Assembly (NCBI GenBank): GCA_031267295.1
Contig: JAIRZI010000071.1
Span: 1-32,535, forward strand
Length of the DNA: 32,535 bases
From: Propionibacteriaceae bacterium
GTDB taxonomy: Bacteria > Actinomycetota > Actinomycetes > Propionibacteriales > Propionibacteriaceae
Direction: 5' to 3'
Of this stretch, positions 1 through 7,609 are shown piece by piece. The notes beneath the pieces are model-generated. The model saw only the letters and a program-made list of their open reading frames with translations, was not told where the DNA came from and made no database searches. Every line of letters starts with the position of its first letter. Position 1 is the first letter of the stretch. A program made the translations under genes and the position numbers.

Positions 1-219
1 TGCCACATATTATTTACTCAGACACAAACCGTCTAAGCTGTTCAAAAGAATACCACGCTTTTTCATAACCGACCCTACCGAAAACCACCTCACGTTACAC
101 ATATCGGTTACAAAGAACCCCCGAAAACACTTTCCGCAACGACAGACGACAAGTACTCACACACGGGCGAATATATCCCCACAACGTGCAACAACCCACG
201 ATGAATAACACTTAAATAA
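1..219. other. Non-coding stretch, nothing recognised
   Basis: I see no reading frame with protein-like composition on either strand here. The two ORFs in the track that reach into this area (157-411 and 284-541 on the minus strand) are translations of the repeat array that follows. The sequence shares short phrases with the repeats downstream but holds no clear full unit. Confidence 0.5.
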
Positions 220-257
220 CTGGATTGCTTCGTCGCTTACACTCCTCGCAATGACGG
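220..257 (+). repeat. Dispersed repeat, copy R1
   Basis: The core reads TGGATTGCTTCGTCGC followed by a CTCCTCGCAATGACGG phrase and then GAGAAACTTAG. The same core occurs at 14091-14127 and 32378-32415 in the same orientation and at 13974-14011 in reverse orientation. The unit has inverted character: GCATTGCGAGGAG-type and TGGATTGCTTCGTC-type ends flank a short variable centre. From memory, closely similar ~35-bp repeats occur in many unrelated bacterial genomes; I could not check this. Confidence 0.75.
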
Positions 258-297
258 AGAAACTTAGGCACGCTACAGCACGATTACTCGTCGTCCA

Positions 298-470
298 CCA
301 CTGCGAAGAACATAAGACAGCACGACGCAACAACATACAACGTATCAAGTCCCCCCACCACTGCAAAGAGCACAAGGCAGCACGACGCAACAACACACAG
401 TAACGTATCAAGTCTCCCCGTCACTGCGAAGAGCATAAGGCGGCGCGGCGCAGTGACGGGCGACGAATAG
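298..470. repeat. Tandem array of three ~60-bp units
   Basis: Three imperfect copies of a unit starting CACTGCGAAGAGCATAAG begin at 299, 359 and 422, so the spacing is 60 and then 63 bases. Copies one and two also share CAGCACGACGCAACAACA and CGTATCAAGT. The third copy diverges after about 25 bases and ends in a CAGTGACGGGCGACG phrase. The extra bases in copy two explain the 63-base step. There are no conserved short repeats with unique spacers, so this is not a CRISPR array. It directly follows repeat R1 and appears to be a degenerate member of the same family. Confidence 0.7.
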
Positions 471-510
471 TGTAGTCGACCACATTTTCCGCAACACATG
501 ACTAGCTTAG

Positions 511-693
511 AAATACGTCCATTACAGCCATTGTGAGACACCGGAATACCGTTATAAGACGGCGCATTTGGGGATTGATACTGGTAGGAGTATCACGGAT
601 GTTGCTCGCAGTATCAATGTTGGGATTTACCCCACACCCGCCGTAAAGGTGGTAGTGAGCGCACTATTACCTGAAGAAACGGCGAGTATGTAA
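511..693 (+). pseudogene. IS3-family transposase OrfA remnant
   Basis: This frame has no start codon of its own and is open from a TAG at 508 to a TAA at 691, about 60 codons. Its middle translates to PEYRYKTAHLGIDTGRSIT followed by DVARSINVG. This is the typical N-terminal helix-turn-helix of IS3-type OrfA proteins (pattern S-P-E-F-R ... R-L ... D-T-G-R-S-I ... V-A-R-E-L-G-V). After the INVG residues the family match stops and the rest looks unrelated, which suggests truncation or frameshift. No OrfB, terminal inverted repeats or target duplication are visible. It lies between the repeat array and the toxin-antitoxin pair, marking this end as a site of past insertion. The identification rests on motif recognition only. 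Confidence 0.6.
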
Positions 694-748
694 CAGAGTC
701 TCGGCGCTAGCAAGAGCATCACCATCCAAGAAGACAAGCAAGAAGTTA

Positions 749-1180
749 TTAACCAGCGTCCCCATAAGGATTCACTATACGTAACCCAACTCCGACGAAA
801 TCTTTCACATTCCTTGTTGCCAAAGTAGCTTTTGCACAAAATGCGATGGCTGCTATCTGTGCGTCAAGCACAGCGATAGGCAACCCTTTTCGACGGCGGG
901 CATCCATGATGAGTGCATACCTATCGGCAGCGGCATTATTGAAAGGGAGCGTGTATTCGCTCATACCAGATACGAAAGCTGCAACAGCATTGGCAAGCAT
1001 TGTTTTGCGGTGTCCATCTGGAAGCCTATGAACCCCCGCTGAAATCTCGGCCCGAGTTACCGCAGTTATATAAATCTGAGTGGGCGATGTCGCGGCGAGC
1101 CACTCGGAAAGCAGCAAAAAATCGTGATGAACTTCACCTTGCAGGAGCACCGATGCGATGTTTGTGTCGCAGACGATCAT
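749..1180 (-). CDS. vapC: PIN-domain toxin, FitB/VapC family
   Basis: The 143-residue product is a typical PIN-domain ribonuclease, the toxin half of a type II toxin-antitoxin system. The acidic residues expected of the metal-dependent active site are visible: D5 in MIVCDTN, E45 in VTRAEIS, D106 in VLDAQIA and D127 in TRNVKDF. The C-terminal LRIVNPYG resembles the NPW-type ending of FitB proteins. Family members cleave RNA (often tRNA or mRNA) and are silenced by the partner antitoxin. The start ATG overlaps the antitoxin stop by four bases (ATGA), a usual sign of translational coupling. All key residues are present, so the toxin is probably intact. The RNA target cannot be predicted. Confidence 0.88.
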   Translation of the reverse strand: MIVCDTNIASVLLQGEVHHDFLLLSEWLAATSPTQIYITAVTRAEISAGVHRLPDGHRKTMLANAVAAFVSGMSEYTLPFNNAAADRYALIMDARRRKGLPIAVLDAQIAAIAFCAKATLATRNVKDFVGVGLRIVNPYGDAG

Positions 1181-1422
1181 GTGTGGAAGATTTCTCGCTC
1201 ATATTCGGGGAGAGACATAGGTATGTCGAACTGTTCTTCCCCCTTAAAGAACGCATGTGCTTCAGCCATGACGGCAGTTAATCCGCGCGGCTCAGAATCC
1301 GTCACTGCTTCTAGAATTGCCCGGATTTCAGCTTCCATAGAGCGACCGTGCGCCAGCGCCCGATGTCGCACACGATTCTTTGCTTCATTCGACAAGTTAC
1401 GAATTGTGATAACACTAGCCAC
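1177..1422 (-). CDS. vapB: FitA-like ribbon-helix-helix antitoxin
   Basis: I place the start at a GTG at 1422, giving an 81-residue protein that begins MASVITIRNLSNEAKNRV and continues HGRSMEAEIR. That is the FitA-type ribbon-helix-helix DNA-binding domain followed by a short C-terminal tail that would wrap the toxin. A strong ribosome-binding site (GAGGAGG, six bases before the GTG) decides this start. The ORF track's ATG at 1554 adds 44 residues of basic, non-family sequence and has no such site. In this family the antitoxin binds the toxin and, with it, represses its own promoter. It is the first gene of the pair and is translationally coupled to the toxin. Confidence 0.87.
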   Translation of the reverse strand: MASVITIRNLSNEAKNRVRHRALAHGRSMEAEIRAILEAVTDSEPRGLTAVMAEAHAFFKGEEQFDIPMSLPEYEREIFHT

Positions 1423-1470
1423 CGTAACCCTCCTCTTTGCACGAACCATGTTATCACGACATTTAATTAG

Positions 1471-1488
1471 TGCATTCATTGCATTCAC
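1471..1488 (-). promoter_or_regulatory. 9-bp direct repeat upstream of antitoxin gene
   Basis: On the plus strand TGCATTCAT is followed immediately by TGCATTCAC, a tandem 9-base repeat about 50 bases upstream of the antitoxin start. Position and repetition make it a candidate autoregulatory operator for the ribbon-helix-helix protein. FitA-type operators are usually inverted repeats, so this is a weak guess. Confidence 0.2.
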
Positions 1489-1617
1489 ATCTCTACGACG
1501 TTTCCGATTTAGTCGCTGCCGGGATATTTGCCACTCTTGACGGCCAACTGCCACATTGTACTAGTCAGTGTTTCCCCAGCTTCTCGCCAGAATAAAGCTT
1601 GCGGAGTGAGATCGTGC

Positions 1618-2169
1618 TCAAGGCAGAACGTTGGCAGTACCGGCAAGTAGCAACCGCACACCATGACGGAACCCCGCAGTATCAAGCGGGTCGGTGTTGC
1701 TGGGTAACACTGCGGCAACGATTAGTCGCTTTCGGGCTTGCTCTGCGGCCACATGCCCTAACACAAAACGCGCCATAGCAGCAGCAGACCAACGAGCGTC
1801 AAGTTCACTCCACCCGGCGGCCTGCAATACCGCACGCGGAGCCGTCGTCGGGTCAACGGTAGTTAACCCGGAAGCTAATGCGGCGCTCACTAGCTCGGCA
1901 GCATCGGTGTGCGCCAGCAGCACAGCGCGCAACTGCTCCATCCAACTACGCACCGCCAACCCCCAGCCGCCAGTAGGCAATGCGGGAGCATCGCTCAAAA
2001 TTGCATCGGACACCGCCGCTAGCAGCGCCGTCTTGTTCGGATAATGCCAGTAGATAGCGCTGGCTTTCACCCCCAATGCAGTAGCCAAGTGACGCATCGA
2101 AAGTTCAGCCAAACCCTGCTCGTCCAAAAGAATAAGCGCAGCGGCAGCGATACTGGCCTTGTCAGCCAC
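1618..2169 (-). CDS. TetR-family transcriptional regulator
   Basis: The 183-residue product starts at a GTG at 2169 that has AGGAG seven bases upstream; the ORF track's start at 2373 lies inside pheT and is not credible. The N-terminal helix-turn-helix is clear at about residues 20-45 (ELSMRHLATALGVKASAIYWHY, slightly abbreviated as the TetR signature L-A-x-x-L-G-V-x-x-x-A-[IL]-Y-x-H). The C-terminal part is helical and resembles the ligand-binding domain of TetR proper. It lies only 10 bases after the pheT stop on the same strand, so it is probably co-transcribed with pheST. This is an unusual partner for a tRNA synthetase operon. No drug-efflux or other obvious target gene is adjacent, so its regulon and ligand are unknown. 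Confidence 0.85.
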   Translation of the reverse strand: MADKASIAAAALILLDEQGLAELSMRHLATALGVKASAIYWHYPNKTALLAAVSDAILSDAPALPTGGWGLAVRSWMEQLRAVLLAHTDAAELVSAALASGLTTVDPTTAPRAVLQAAGWSELDARWSAAAMARFVLGHVAAEQARKRLIVAAVLPSNTDPLDTAGFRHGVRLLLAGTANVLP

Positions 2170-2179
2170 GACAATACTC

Positions 2180-4687
2180 CTACGCCCGCAACACCGCGCC
2201 GGTCGCAGCGGTGGCGGCAGCCACAGCAGCATCCCGAGCAGCGGTGGCTTCCGCTTCGGTGAGCGTGCGCTCCGCGTGACGGAATCGCAAACTATACGCA
2301 AGACTCTTCTTGCCCTCTCCCAACTGCGCGCCGCTATACACGTCGAAAAGCGCAAGCGATTCCAACAGATCACCCGCCCCAGCTAACAAAGCGGACTCCA
2401 CCGCAACGGCAGGCGTGGCGGTATCAACCACCAGCGCCACGTCTTGCTTAGTGAGCGGAAACTGTGACAATGCTCGCACTTCACTGGCATGTGGAGCTTG
2501 CATCAGCAGTTCATCCAAGTTCAGTTCGACGGCGCACGCTCTAGTAGGAAGCCCTAACGTCTTCACCACATCAGGATGTAGTTCACCGGCATACCCCAAG
2601 GTGACGAACTCGCCATCAGAAGAAAACACTCCTAGCTCTGCGCAGCGCCCGGGATGCCACGGTGTCACCGTAGCGGCGCGACGCACCAACTCGATTCCCA
2701 AAGTCGTTGCGGCCACCTCGGCAAAGCGCAGCGCGTGCGTCCAATCCGCAGGTACCGCTGGAGTTTGCCAAGAGGGAGGCACCCAAGCTCCGCAGAGCAA
2801 CGCGGCCAACATATGCGGTTGGGCAGGCAAAGATTGGTACAGTGCAGTGATTTCAGCATCCGACGGACGTCCACTCACTCCCGGAAGCGGTGTCGGTGCA
2901 GTGGAGGTGTCCCAGAACACCGCGCCGGATTCAAACAGTGCCAGATCGTCCAAGGAACGTGAAGTATTGCGATTAGCGGCCGCAACTAACCCGGTAAGTA
3001 ACGTGGTGCGCAGATATGCCTGTTCCTCCGAGAGTGGGTTGGCAAGCCGTACTGCGCGATAGCGCACATCTCCAGCGCTAATATGCAACCCGGAAAGTTC
3101 CGCTAACCCGACGAACGGCAAAGTAAGCACTTCAGTGAACCCTGCGGTAGCCACTGCATGAACCACTGTGCGACGTAGCGTCTGCTCCCGAGTGAGTCCG
3201 CGTCCAACGTTCGCCTGTGGTGTCACCACTGGAATCGAATCGTAGCCGATCTTCTGGGCAATCTCTTCGACATAATCGTAAGAATCAATCAAATCGCGCC
3301 GCCAAGTGGGGGGGGCGCAAGTTAAGGTCTCATCGGAAAATGTCACCGTCACCCCAGAGGCGGACAGAATGCTCAACACCTTGTCGATAGAGATTTCTAC
3401 CCCCAAAATGTTAGACGGTAGCGTTGCAGGGAAAGAACACGTCGGCGGTGTAGTCACCTCCCCAGCCACAGTATACGCAGCATCAATGACACCACCAGCT
3501 AACTCACGCAACAGTTCAGCACACCGTAACCCCGCCGCGAAACCAACCCCCGCATCAACACCACGTTCGAAACGACGCGACGCTTCACTAGCCAGCGCCA
3601 ACCTCCGGTAGGTACGCCCTAAAGTAATCGGGTCAAACTGGGCGGCTTCTATAAGAATCTCGGTAGTTTTCCCCACGTCAAGTTCGGTAGTGAGACCACC
3701 CATCACTCCCGCCAAACCGATAGGACCAGAGTCGTCGGTGATCAATAGATCGTCGGGAACAAGTGTACGAGCTATGCCATCTAGCGTGGTGATATGCTCC
3801 CCTGGAACCGCTTGTCGCACCACAATAGAACCCACTAGTTTGCTGGCATCATAACCATGAATCGGTTGACCAGACTCATACATCACATAGTTAGTGACAT
3901 CAATAGCAAGCCCCAATGAGCGGGTGCCGCAAGCAGCAAGTCGGCTAACCATCCAATCTGGAGTTGGCGCGTTTGGATCAACTCCATGTACGGAAAGCGC
4001 GCTAAACGTCGGACAATTCGATGACGCAAGCAACACCGGATAACCCGCCTGAGTGGCTGGCGGCACTGGGGTAGCGTACGGGTCACGAAACTCTAAACCG
4101 AAAGCCTGCGCCGCCTCACGCGCCAGCCCTCTAATAGATAAGCAGTATCCCATGTCTGGCGTAACGTCGATTTCAAACACCGATTCGTAAGCTCCCAAGA
4201 TACTCAGCGCGTCTTGTCCGAGCAGTGTTGCGGCCAACGTGGCATCGAGAACCATGATGCCCGAATGGTCGCTGCCTAACCCGAGTTCATCTGCTGCGCA
4301 GATCATCCCGTCGGAGATATGGCCGTACGTTTTACGCGCAGCGATCTCAAACCCTCCCGGCAACACCGCCCCAGCGAGCGCCACTGCCACATAATCACCG
4401 GCAATAAAGTTAAGTGCGCCGCAAACGATACCCCGCGCCGGAGCGCCCATCGGGTTGTGCGTACCCACATCCACCTGGCACCATCGAATAGTTTTACCAT
4501 TTTTCTGCGGTTCTTCGACGAAGCTCAACACTTGGCCTACTACCACCGCTCCGGTGATGGCATCGGCGGGAGTATCGATACGCTCCACTTGCAAGCCAAC
4601 CCGGGTGAACTCCGCAGCGAGCTGTTGCGCAGTGACATCACTTGGTAAACCCGCCAACTCTTGAATCCAAGAAAAAGGTGCTTTCAT
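2180..4687 (-). CDS. pheT: Phenylalanine-tRNA ligase beta subunit
   Basis: The 835-residue product is the beta chain of the heterotetrameric cytoplasmic enzyme that charges tRNA-Phe. Length and order of domains fit the bacterial family: an N-terminal region with an EMAP-II-like tRNA-binding fold at about residues 40-150, the B3/B4 region (with LGLAIDVTNYVMYESGQP) that carries editing, the B5 domain, the catalytic-like core (LRTTLLTGL) and a C-terminal FDX-ACB anticodon-binding domain (LSQFPLTKQDVALVVD). It starts at an ATG that overlaps the pheS stop by four bases, so the two subunits are translationally coupled. A TetR gene follows after 10 bases. Several long ORFs on the opposite strand are shadows of this gene. 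Confidence 0.97.
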   Translation of the reverse strand: MKAPFSWIQELAGLPSDVTAQQLAAEFTRVGLQVERIDTPADAITGAVVVGQVLSFVEEPQKNGKTIRWCQVDVGTHNPMGAPARGIVCGALNFIAGDYVAVALAGAVLPGGFEIAARKTYGHISDGMICAADELGLGSDHSGIMVLDATLAATLLGQDALSILGAYESVFEIDVTPDMGYCLSIRGLAREAAQAFGLEFRDPYATPVPPATQAGYPVLLASSNCPTFSALSVHGVDPNAPTPDWMVSRLAACGTRSLGLAIDVTNYVMYESGQPIHGYDASKLVGSIVVRQAVPGEHITTLDGIARTLVPDDLLITDDSGPIGLAGVMGGLTTELDVGKTTEILIEAAQFDPITLGRTYRRLALASEASRRFERGVDAGVGFAAGLRCAELLRELAGGVIDAAYTVAGEVTTPPTCSFPATLPSNILGVEISIDKVLSILSASGVTVTFSDETLTCAPPTWRRDLIDSYDYVEEIAQKIGYDSIPVVTPQANVGRGLTREQTLRRTVVHAVATAGFTEVLTLPFVGLAELSGLHISAGDVRYRAVRLANPLSEEQAYLRTTLLTGLVAAANRNTSRSLDDLALFESGAVFWDTSTAPTPLPGVSGRPSDAEITALYQSLPAQPHMLAALLCGAWVPPSWQTPAVPADWTHALRFAEVAATTLGIELVRRAATVTPWHPGRCAELGVFSSDGEFVTLGYAGELHPDVVKTLGLPTRACAVELNLDELLMQAPHASEVRALSQFPLTKQDVALVVDTATPAVAVESALLAGAGDLLESLALFDVYSGAQLGEGKKSLAYSLRFRHAERTLTEAEATAARDAAVAAATAATGAVLRA

Positions 4688-5811
4688 AACACGCCTCCTG
4701 CGAACTGAGCGTCGAAACGCACGTCTCCTTCGACGAACTCGCGCAGATCACCCGCACCAGCTTTGAACATCACCGTACGATCTACCCCCATTCCGAACGC
4801 GAATCCAGAGTACTGTTCGGTATCTATACCGCACGCCGCTAACACTTTCGGGTTGACGATGCCACAACCCCCCCACTCAATCCAGCCTTCTGAACGGCAA
4901 GTGCGGCAAGGATGCTCGGGGTTGCCGACAGATTCGCCGTGGCACACGAAACACAACAAATCCACCTCGCCGGAAGGCTCAGTAAATGGGAAATAGTGCG
5001 GACGCATCCGGGTGCGAATATCAGCACCGAACAAGGCTTGCGCCAACTGGTCAAGCGTGCCGCGCAAATGCGCCATAGTGATACCTTTATCTACCGCTAA
5101 CCCCTCTAACTGATGGAACACCGGTAGATGAGTGGCATCGTACTCATCGGCACGAAACACCTTGCCAGGGCTGACTACATACACTGGAAGTTCGCGTTCC
5201 AACAACGCTCTGATCTGCACTGGAGAAGTGTGAGTACGCAGTAATTTATGGCTACTCAGCGGGTCTATGAAAAGCGTGTCAGACATAAAACGCGCCGGAT
5301 GATAAGGCGTGAAGTTCAGCGCATCAAAGTTCAGCCATTCCGCTTCCAACTCTGGGCCTTCGGCAACTTCCCAACCCATAGCCACAAAAATATCAGCCAT
5401 TCGCTCCAACATTTGAGTGATGGGGTGTAGCGCTCCGGGGCGGTGTCCGGGGGTGGGAAGCGTAACATCAACGGTCTCCGCATGGAGCTTGGCGGCCAAC
5501 TCGACGGCGGTGATCTGGGTGGCGCGCTCGGTAAACGCTGCCGCTATTTGACTACGCGCTTGACCAATCAACTGTCCGGCGGCTCTGCGTTCATCCGGTG
5601 GCAGATTTCCGATAGCGCCGTTAGCCATAGCTAGCGGAGATTTATCACCGGTGTGCTGATACTTCGCAGCCGCCAACGTCGCAGAATCGTTCGTTGCTGC
5701 GATAGCTTGCAGCGCGGCATCCAGTAAGGTTTGCACCGTCGCCGCATCCGGTACTACTGATGTATCTGGTGCCATAACTACGTCTGGCACTGTATTTTCA
5801 GGGAAACTCAT
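4684..5811 (-). CDS. pheS: Phenylalanine-tRNA ligase alpha subunit
   Basis: The 375-residue product is the catalytic alpha chain of phenylalanyl-tRNA synthetase. It has an N-terminal coiled-coil arm (about residues 20-110) and a class II synthetase core. Recognisable core phrases are FHQLEGLAVDKG (motif 2 region) and GFAFGMGVDRTVM near the C-terminus (motif 3, ATP binding). A TxxHTSPVQIR phrase typical of PheS is present as RTHTSPVQIR. It starts at an ATG with only a weak purine-rich sequence upstream (GAAGTTGAGAG). The 253-base gap to the upstream methyltransferase gene could hold a separate promoter; TATATT occurs about 65 bases upstream of the start without a convincing -35. I saw no T-box or leader-peptide attenuator. 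Confidence 0.97.
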   Translation of the reverse strand: MSFPENTVPDVVMAPDTSVVPDAATVQTLLDAALQAIAATNDSATLAAAKYQHTGDKSPLAMANGAIGNLPPDERRAAGQLIGQARSQIAAAFTERATQITAVELAAKLHAETVDVTLPTPGHRPGALHPITQMLERMADIFVAMGWEVAEGPELEAEWLNFDALNFTPYHPARFMSDTLFIDPLSSHKLLRTHTSPVQIRALLERELPVYVVSPGKVFRADEYDATHLPVFHQLEGLAVDKGITMAHLRGTLDQLAQALFGADIRTRMRPHYFPFTEPSGEVDLLCFVCHGESVGNPEHPCRTCRSEGWIEWGGCGIVNPKVLAACGIDTEQYSGFAFGMGVDRTVMFKAGAGDLREFVEGDVRFDAQFAGGVL

Positions 5812-6064
5812 CTGGCTCTCAACTTCTTTTCAACTTCCATAGCAGCAGCACTACGCAATATATAACGCTATCGACGGGGCGGCAGACGAACTGCTTAGTG
5901 AAACTAGCTGCTCAAGTCTACGCCGCAGGTTAGAGATGCACTTAGCCCAACCCACGAATGTTGCAGTTCAGGTTAGCCGATGGCCTTAACGGTGCATTGT
6001 GAACAAGACGATTAACGAATCAAACTGAAATCGCTCAATTCAGCACCTCATACGCAATGTGCAA
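5812..6064 (-). other. Intergenic gap between methyltransferase and pheS
   Basis: This 253-base stretch has no gene I can support. On the minus strand it contains GTTATATATTG at about 5857-5867 as a possible -10 region for pheS, but I could not find a matching -35. No Phe-codon-rich leader peptide, no T-box consensus and no terminator-like hairpin were evident by eye. Confidence 0.35.
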
Positions 6065-6961
6065 CTAACCAGTTCGCTGTGCCGTCGCGGTGGCGAAGAG
6101 ACACACTGCGGCAGCAGCAGCGACGTTCAATGATTCCGCCTTGCCAAACATTGGCACTGAAACAACCGCATCAGCTTGCGCTAACACATCAGGGGGGAAC
6201 CCCCAAGCCTCATTACCGAATACCCATGCCGTCGGAGTATCGAGCCGAGTCGTGGTGAGTAGTTGCCCATCAGCATCCGCAACCAGCACTTGCAGAGCGT
6301 TGCCGCGCGCCCAAGCGACAGCCGTAGCGAAGCTAACCCCCTGTACAACTGGCAGATGAAACAAGCTACCCACCGAAGCCCGCACTGTTTTAGGGTTCTC
6401 CGCTTCGACGCTACCGGTGGTGAATACCACCGCATCCGCACCAAAAGCATCAGCCGTACGAATGATAGTGCCGGCGTTTCCAGGATCACGCACTGCGGCG
6501 CAGATCGCAACTAACTTGGCGCCGCTCACGCTCGTCAACTCGGGACGCTGCCTAGTACAGAGTGCGAAGACACCCGGCGATGTCACCGTATCCGATAGTT
6601 GTTTGTCTGCTACCGCACTGATACTTACCACTTCGATAGCAAGCCGTTCAGCGTCGTAAAGTAGCTGCGTTAATGCTGCTAACTGCGACGCAGCTACTAC
6701 TTGCGGCGCAGCTAGCTGTGATGCACCTGCTAGCTGTACCGCAGTTCCCGGTTTCCACTGGTCGAGTGCAGCTAATAATGGTTCCGCTATCAGCAGCGTA
6801 TGGGCACCACCGTAGCGCACTGCTTCTCGCGTCGCCTGCACTCCATCTACTAAAAATTGGTCTGCTGCTGCGCGCCCTTGTTTGAGCATAAGACGACGAA
6901 CCGAACTTAGCCGGGTTCGAGAAATCGGACGAACACCCGCCAAGTTCGGCTCACCGTTCAT
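6065..6961 (-). CDS. SpoU/TrmH-family RNA 2'-O-methyltransferase
   Basis: The 298-residue product has the three SPOUT knot motifs in the C-terminal half: RDPGNAGTIIRTADAFGA (motif 1), WVFGNEAWG (motif 2) and VPMFGKAESLNVAAAAAVC (motif 3). The N-terminal third is a substrate-binding domain of the RlmB/TsnR type (VDGVQATREAVRYG). Family members use S-adenosylmethionine to methylate a ribose 2'-OH in rRNA or tRNA, acting as knotted dimers. Its place between rplT and pheS is the usual one for actinobacterial 23S rRNA methyltransferases. It begins 16 bases after rplT without an obvious ribosome-binding site, suggesting coupled translation. The exact target nucleotide is not determined by sequence alone. 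Confidence 0.92.
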   Translation of the reverse strand: MNGEPNLAGVRPISRTRLSSVRRLMLKQGRAAADQFLVDGVQATREAVRYGGAHTLLIAEPLLAALDQWKPGTAVQLAGASQLAAPQVVAASQLAALTQLLYDAERLAIEVVSISAVADKQLSDTVTSPGVFALCTRQRPELTSVSGAKLVAICAAVRDPGNAGTIIRTADAFGADAVVFTTGSVEAENPKTVRASVGSLFHLPVVQGVSFATAVAWARGNALQVLVADADGQLLTTTRLDTPTAWVFGNEAWGFPPDVLAQADAVVSVPMFGKAESLNVAAAAAVCLFATATAQRTG

Positions 6962-6977
6962 AGCGCGATACTAACCG

Positions 6978-7340
6978 CTAAACGGTAGACTGATTGGCTT
7001 TAGACAGTGCCACCAACTTGTTGAACGCTGTACTATCAGTGATCGCCAAGTCAGCAAGGATTTTGCGATCTACTTCGACACCAGCCACCTTAAGACCATT
7101 TATAAAACGGTTATAGGTCATGCCTTCCGCGCGCGCCGCAGCGTTGATGCGCTGAATCCAGAGCGCTCGAAAATCGCCCTTCTTCGCCCTGCGATCACGG
7201 AATGCATACACTCCAGAGTGCAACAGTTGTTCTTTAGCCTTGCGGTACAGTCGAGAACGCTGTCCCCGGTAGCCAGCCGCTTGTTCCAAAACCTCACGGC
7301 GCTTCTTTAAGCCGTTCACCGCACGCTTCACTCGTGCCAT
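6978..7340 (-). CDS. rplT: 50S ribosomal protein L20
   Basis: The 120-residue product is L20 (bL20), a basic protein needed early in assembly of the large subunit. The N-terminus [18 protein letters not shown] and the phrases [16 protein letters not shown] and [19 protein letters not shown]-like segment are diagnostic. Length matches the family. The ATG has a good ribosome-binding site (GGAGAG, four bases upstream). It is third in the infC-rpmI-rplT cluster. In other bacteria L20 represses this operon by binding its leader RNA, which makes the structured leader upstream of infC relevant here. Confidence 0.98.
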   Translation of the reverse strand: MARVKRAVNGLKKRREVLEQAAGYRGQRSRLYRKAKEQLLHSGVYAFRDRRAKKGDFRALWIQRINAAARAEGMTYNRFINGLKVAGVEVDRKILADLAITDSTAFNKLVALSKANQSTV

Positions 7341-7373
7341 TTCTCTCTCCTTGCCTTGAAAAGCTGGTAGTGC

Positions 7374-7568
7374 TCAGATGCCCAACAGACGACGAGCTTT
7401 TTTCGCTTCGCCACTGGGCAATACAGTATCGACGGACAGCCTGCGGCTGCGTTTGGTCGGCTTGCTCTCATTGTGGTGAGCCGTACCGGAACGTTTGTGA
7501 ACCAACTTGCCACTGCCAGTTACCTTGAACCGTTTTTTGGCACCAGAGTGCGTCTTCATCTTCGGCAT
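7374..7568 (-). CDS. rpmI: 50S ribosomal protein L35
   Basis: The 64-residue product is L35 (bL35), a small, very basic large-subunit protein. MPKMKTHSGAKKRFKVTGSG is the standard N-terminus and the C-terminal KTRRLSVDTVLPSGEAKKAR-type region fits. The ribosome-binding site is GAAGGA about eight bases before the ATG. It lies between infC and rplT, 33 bases from rplT, in the conserved order. Confidence 0.98.
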   Translation of the reverse strand: MPKMKTHSGAKKRFKVTGSGKLVHKRSGTAHHNESKPTKRSRRLSVDTVLPSGEAKKARRLLGI

Positions 7569-7609
7569 CTTATTTATCCTTCTCGTTAGTTCTCGTAACC
7601 TGCGTAAGG

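Noticed and set aside
298-470. CRISPR array
   Set aside because: The ~60-base units repeat along almost their whole length with no unique spacers, and there are no cas genes nearby.
157-541. Two minus-strand ORFs of 84 and 85 residues
   Set aside because: They are translations of the tandem repeat array (repeated LCSxQWW phrases) and have no protein-like composition or ribosome-binding site.
1509-1718. Minus-strand ORF with EHDLTPQALFWREAGETLTS near its end
   Set aside because: The C-terminal part looks protein-like, but it overlaps the end of the TetR gene, matches no family I know and has no convincing start. It may be a remnant; not called.
2310-3062. 250-residue plus-strand ORF
   Set aside because: It is antisense to pheT, with Ser/Ala-rich shadow composition; pheT is certain.
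5812-6064. T-box or leader-peptide attenuator before pheS
   Set aside because: No T-box consensus, no Phe-rich leader peptide and no terminator were seen.
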